From contig NZ_LBGV01000001.1 in assembly GCF_001274635.1 (NCBI RefSeq), positions 434,001 through 498,000 of the forward strand: a DNA stretch of 64,000 nucleotides, written 5' to 3'. Source of the DNA: Persicobacter sp. CCB-QB2. GTDB taxonomy: Bacteria > Bacteroidota > Bacteroidia > Cytophagales > Cyclobacteriaceae. Position numbers and translations under genes: made by a program. Shown piece by piece: positions 62,570 through 64,000 of this stretch (position 1 is its first letter; each line of letters opens with the position of its first letter). The notes beneath the pieces are model-generated. The model was not told the origin of the DNA and made no database searches. It saw only the letters and a program-made list of their open reading frames with translations.

Positions 62570-64000
62570 ATGACTTTATCAACAAAGTATAATCCTGCTG
62601 AAGTAGAGGATAAGTGGTATCAGTATTGGTTGGAGAATAAATTCTTCGCCTCCAAGCCTGATCCAGAGAAAGAACCCTATACCATTGTAATCCCACCGCC
62701 AAACGTAACGGGGGTATTGCACATGGGCCACATGTTGAATAATACCATTCAGGATGTCTTGATCCGTAAGAAGAGAATGGAAGGTAAAAACGCATGTTGG
62801 GTACCGGGTACTGACCACGCTTCTATTGCAACGGAAGCCAAAGTAGTAAAGCTTTTGGCAGAGCAGGGCATTAAGAAATCCGACATTACACGTGAGGACT
62901 TCTTGAAACACGCCTTCGAATGGAAGGAAAAATACGGTGGAATCATCCTGAAGCAGCTGGAGAAATTAGGCGCTTCTTGTGACTGGGACCGTACACGTTT
63001 TACAATGGAAGATGATTTGTCAGCGGCCGTGATTGAGGTCTTTGTCAAATTGTACAATAAAGGATTGATCTATCGCGGAATTCGCATGGTAAACTGGGAT
63101 CCCGTCGGTAAGACAGCATTGTCTGACGATGAGGTGATTCACCGTGAAGTTCAGTCCAAATTATATTATGTCAATTATCCTGTAGAAGGAGAAGAGGGGC
63201 AGTTCGTGACCATCGCCACTACACGTCCGGAGACCATTTTGGGTGACTCTGCGGTGTGTATTAACCCGAATGATGAGCGTTTCCAGCATTTGAAAGGAAA
63301 GCGTGTAATCGTTCCAATGGTGAACCGTTCTATTCCGATTATCGAGGATGAATATGTGGACATTGAATTTGGTACGGGTTGTTTGAAAGTAACCCCGGCG
63401 CACGATGTGAATGACTACGAATTGGGCATGAAGCACAATTTGGAGACCATCGATGTGATCAATGAAGATGGAACGATGAGCGAGGCGGCGCAATTCTTTG
63501 TAGGAGAAGATCGCTTTATCACGCGTAAGAAAATTGCCAAAGAACTGGATGCCCTTGGCCTTTTGACGAAGGAGGAAGATTATAAGAATAAAGTAGGATT
63601 CTCGGAGCGTACCGATGCGGTAATTGAGCCAAGAATTTCTACGCAGTGGTTCTTGAAAATGGCCGATTTGGCCAAGCCTGCTTTGGATGCGGTAATGTCT
63701 GATGAAATTCAGTTGCACCCACCAAAATTCAAGAATACTTACCGTCACTGGATGGAGAATGTACACGATTGGTGTATCTCCCGTCAGCTTTGGTGGGGAC
63801 AGCAGATTCCGGCTTACTATTTACCAAACAACCAAATCGTAGTTGCGCAAACTGCGGAAGAGGCTTTGGTCAAAGCACAGGAAATTGATCCTTCCTACAC
63901 TGCTGCTGATCTGAAGCAGGATGAAGATGTATTGGATACCTGGTTCAGCTCCTGGTTGTGGCCGATTTCTGTATTTGACGGATTCAAAGATCCTGAAAAT
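62570..64000 (+). CDS. valS: Valyl-tRNA synthetase, N-terminal part (runs off the window)
   Basis: A class I aminoacyl-tRNA synthetase charging tRNA(Val). The 477 codons visible include the HIGH-type motif (HMGHML), the NWDP segment, the editing domain with [11 protein letters not shown] and [12 protein letters not shown], and the C-terminal region of the catalytic core ([13 protein letters not shown]). The KMSKS motif and anticodon-binding domain lie beyond the window. The start at ATG 62570 matches the family N-terminus. Confidence 0.95.
   Translation, partial: MTLSTKYNPAEVEDKWYQYWLENKFFASKPDPEKEPYTIVIPPPNVTGVLHMGHMLNNTIQDVLIRKKRMEGKNACWVPGTDHASIATEAKVVKLLAEQGIKKSDITREDFLKHAFEWKEKYGGIILKQLEKLGASCDWDRTRFTMEDDLSAAVIEVFVKLYNKGLIYRGIRMVNWDPVGKTALSDDEVIHREVQSKLYYVNYPVEGEEGQFVTIATTRPETILGDSAVCINPNDERFQHLKGKRVIVPMVNRSIPIIEDEYVDIEFGTGCLKVTPAHDVNDYELGMKHNLETIDVINEDGTMSEAAQFFVGEDRFITRKKIAKELDALGLLTKEEDYKNKVGFSERTDAVIEPRISTQWFLKMADLAKPALDAVMSDEIQLHPPKFKNTYRHWMENVHDWCISRQLWWGQQIPAYYLPNNQIVVAQTAEEALVKAQEIDPSYTAADLKQDEDVLDTWFSSWLWPISVFDGFKDPEN

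Noticed and set aside
63161-63766. 201-codon minus-strand frame inside valS
   Set aside because: The plus strand encodes a clear valyl-tRNA synthetase over the same bases.

Overview
The window looks like a chromosomal segment of a Bacteroidota bacterium, most likely order Cytophagales. This rests on gene content: an ExbD-ExbD pair behind a small membrane protein, an S46 dipeptidyl-peptidase, an IPExxxDY-family protein beside acpP-fabF-rnc, a DUF6913-like gene between ligA and dapA, a radical-SAM/SPASM enzyme with its lipoprotein partner, and a YfhO-family protein. Several genes also have the Bacteroidota -7 promoter box TAnnTTTG, usually as TATTTTTG, upstream. I saw no tRNA, rRNA, CRISPR array, prophage or insertion sequence with a transposase. 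Species-level identity cannot be read from the window.

Layout. 1-1445: end of a proton-channel operon (probable exbB tail, small membrane protein, two exbD). 1750-2761: plsC-type acyltransferase and gatC. 3307-7454: a large membrane-TPR protein, a small unknown protein and a LolD/MacB-type ATPase. 7525-18843, all on the minus strand: cheR, cheB, a membrane GAF protein, a SiaA-like PP2C sensor, siaB and siaC, then after a hairpin a TerB-ABC-permease fusion, a lipoprotein and a secreted protein. 19116-24688: cdd, a saccharopine dehydrogenase, ligA, a DUF6913-like gene and dapA. 24750-26290: radical-SAM pair. 26849-33968: nadE, lgt, a POTRA/barrel protein and the S46 peptidase. 34108-40743: a MORN-like protein, outer-membrane proteins, an S8 protease and aminopeptidase P. 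40863-47241: a lipoprotein, rnc-fabF-acpP, an IPExxxDY protein, an Rqc2-like protein and a metallo-hydrolase. 47591-54509: a response regulator with a 1414-residue hybrid kinase, miaA and pfkA. 54798-58451: a YfhO protein, an ECF sigma factor and a PH-domain protein. 58807-61757: a compact membrane redox-like cluster. 62040-64000: thioredoxin and the start of valS.

The most unusual signal is a family of non-coding repeats of about 205-230 bp, with nine copies in 64 kb, all intergenic and in both orientations. They share ends close to TTTAA(G/C)CCGAATTATTCA and an internal GCCCAAATTTGGGC-like palindrome. They look like a miniature inverted-repeat element (MITE-like) that settles at gene ends. 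Two copies supply the stop codon of the upstream gene, and two lie between a stop codon and a terminator.

Six genes (ligA, the S46 peptidase, a helix-hairpin-helix/barrel protein, miaA, an unknown gene in the redox-like cluster and a PAP2 phosphatase) are each interrupted by one missing base, in at least five cases within a short G or C run. Restoring the base gives normal full-length proteins, so I treat these as probable sequencing or assembly errors and annotate the full spans.
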